Part shown: positions 5,832 through 6,457 of the stretch, piece by piece
Numbering within the stretch: position 1 is the first letter of the stretch
How the letters are laid out: each line of letters begins with the position of its first letter
Assembly: GCA_031259515.1 (NCBI GenBank)
Contig: JAIRLK010000025.1
Span: 1 to 6,457 of the forward strand
Direction: 5' to 3'
Length of the DNA stretch: 6,457 nucleotides
Origin: Treponema sp.
GTDB taxonomy: Bacteria; Spirochaetota; Spirochaetia; Treponematales; Breznakiellaceae
Notes under the pieces: model-generated
What the model was told of the DNA's origin: nothing
What the model saw: only the letters and a program-made list of their open reading frames with translations
Database searches by the model: none
Made by a program: the position numbers and the translations under genes

Positions 5832-5845
5832 ATGTAAAATTGCTG
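5829..5845 (+). repeat. Right terminal inverted repeat of the deleted IS
   Basis: TAAATGTAAAATTGCTG is the perfect reverse complement of the left end. Its first three bases are the stop codon of the transposase remnant. Confidence 0.95.
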
Positions 5846-5863
5846 TCGTCACAGAGCGTCTTG

Positions 5864-5893
5864 TTGATATTTTCTTCTATTTTGTGATACAAT
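5864..5893 (+). promoter_or_regulatory. Promoter upstream of the GGCA repeat
   Basis: TTGATA (5864-5869) and TACAAT (5888-5893), each matching five of six consensus positions, are separated by 18 bases. Transcription would start near 5900, right before an ATG at 5903 that has no ribosome site. The message would run through the GGCA tract to the terminator at 6132-6169, about 270 bases in all. Confidence 0.5.
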
Positions 5894-5959
5894 ATATTAT
5901 TCATGGGCGATAAACGACCAAACGCCACAGACAGCTCGGACATCAGGGCAGATTTCGCC

Positions 5960-6038
<79 letters not shown>

Positions 6039-6131
6039 ATTATGGGCAACTCTTAGTCTTTGTCAACCCCCTAATAGCTTGTTTTCTCATTTTTTTGAAT
6101 TTTTTCTCACTTTTTATTTTTTCTTGAAGAA

Positions 6132-6169
6132 GGTCAAGGTATCCCCATGGGGACACCTTGGCCTTTTTT
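6132..6169 (+). terminator. Strong intrinsic terminator
   Basis: GGTCAAGGTATCCCC (6132-6146) pairs with GGGGACACCTTGGCC (6149-6163) over about 14 pairs with one A-C mismatch and one G-T pair (practical loop CATG), followed directly by six T (6164-6169). It would end transcripts coming from the promoter at 5864-5893 and insulate the lipoprotein gene downstream from them. Confidence 0.85.
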
Positions 6170-6188
6170 CATTCCCCCTGTATTCCAC

Positions 6189-6254
6189 GCCGCGTTGCGG
6201 CAGAGAAGAAACCGCCCTGTGGGGTGGTTATTTATGACTATGCCTAATGGCATA
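6189..6254 (+). other. Three-hairpin leader of the downstream lipoprotein gene
   Basis: Three hairpins lie in series before the ribosome site: GCCGC-GTT-GCGGC (6189-6201), AACCGCCC-TGTG-GGGTGGTT (6210-6229, one G-T pair) and TATGCC-TAAT-GGCATA (6239-6254). The last ends six bases before GGAGG (6261-6265). No known riboswitch is recognised. They may stabilise the message or regulate translation. No convincing promoter was found between the terminator and the first hairpin. Confidence 0.45.
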
Positions 6255-6272
6255 AAACATGGAGGCTTTTTT

Positions 6273-6457
6273 ATGAAGAAAAGCAAATCGTTTCTAATGG
6301 GAATACTCGGCGTTATGCTGGTATTCGGGATGATTGCCACAGGGTGCCCCACTGATCCGGATCCCGGCCCCACGACCTACACGGTAACCTTTGATACGGA
6401 CGGCGGCAGCGCGGTCCCAGATCAAACTGTGGAAGAAGGCAAGAAGGTTACGAAGCC
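6273..6457 (+). CDS. Lipoprotein with InlB-type (Listeria-Bacteroides) repeat, 3' end outside window
   Basis: An ATG at 6273, seven bases after GGAGG, opens a frame that is still open at the window edge (61 codons seen). The N-terminus is a clear lipoprotein signal: Met-Lys-Lys-Ser-Lys, a hydrophobic core at residues 7-23, and the lipobox Ile-Ala-Thr-Gly-Cys25. After a short Pro/Asp-rich linker, YTVTFDTDGGSAVPDQTVEEGKKV begins, which matches the start of the InlB B-repeat (Flg_new family) found in tandem in surface proteins of gut bacteria and treponemes. The protein is probably an exported, lipid-anchored surface protein with more repeats beyond the window. Function is unknown; adhesion is a common guess for the family. 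The upstream terminator shows that it starts a new transcription unit. Confidence 0.88.
   Translation, partial: MKKSKSFLMGILGVMLVFGMIATGCPTDPDPGPTTYTVTFDTDGGSAVPDQTVEEGKKVTK

Larger units (their letters stand above)
5433..5845 (+). mobile_element. Internally deleted insertion sequence, 413 bases
   Basis: Perfect 17-base inverted repeats bound a segment that still encodes the last part of a transposase, whose stop codon lies inside the right repeat, as is common in compact insertion sequences. Most of the transposase gene is missing, so the element cannot move by itself, but both ends are intact and could be mobilised by a full-length relative elsewhere. I see no convincing target-site duplication: the left flank ends GCGTAGG and the right flank begins TCGTCAC. 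That suggests an old insertion, a rearranged flank, or ends set slightly differently. Confidence 0.8.

Overview
The window reads as bacterial chromosome of roughly even base composition, most likely from a host-associated spirochaete close to the gut Treponema group. This is an inference from protein style: an SGNH lipoprotein, an InlB-type repeat lipoprotein with a short Cys-Pro-Thr-Asp mature end, a slipin and a ComFB-domain protein. No rRNA or tRNA is present to settle it.

Layout. At the left edge, on the minus strand, is a lipoprotein SGNH/GDSL hydrolase whose 3' end is cut off by the window (1-704). Next comes a minus-strand pair (864-2574): a COG4648-like multi-pass membrane protein followed, with a 29-base overlap, by a CDP-alcohol phosphotransferase. 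The phosphotransferase carries a run of 16 G in its reading frame upstream of the catalytic motif, which makes it a strong candidate for on/off phase variation. Between 2587 and 3033 there is no gene, but several hairpins, including one shaped like an intrinsic terminator directly in front of the membrane-protein gene.

On the plus strand, 3034-4601 holds a two-gene unit: a YtrA-type GntR regulator and a slipin (SPFH/band 7) with an unusually long membrane-spanning N-terminus, translationally coupled through a TTGA overlap. It converges on a minus-strand gene (4598-5329) that fuses a ComFB domain to a predicted beta-sandwich; the two stop codons share a TTAA.

The region 5330-6272 has no intact recognised gene. 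It holds the ComFB gene's promoter, a 413-base deleted insertion sequence with perfect 17-base terminal inverted repeats and the 3' end of a transposase gene, then a promoter, a perfect (GGCA)19 tract and a strong terminator that together look like a small transcription unit. A new plus-strand lipoprotein gene with a structured leader starts at 6273 and runs off the right edge.

Taken together, the window is a cell-envelope locus (two lipoproteins, a phospholipid head-group enzyme, a membrane partner and a membrane-scaffold protein) with two hypermutable simple repeats, G16 and (GGCA)19. The best candidate for something undescribed is the phase-variable lipid-synthesis pair.
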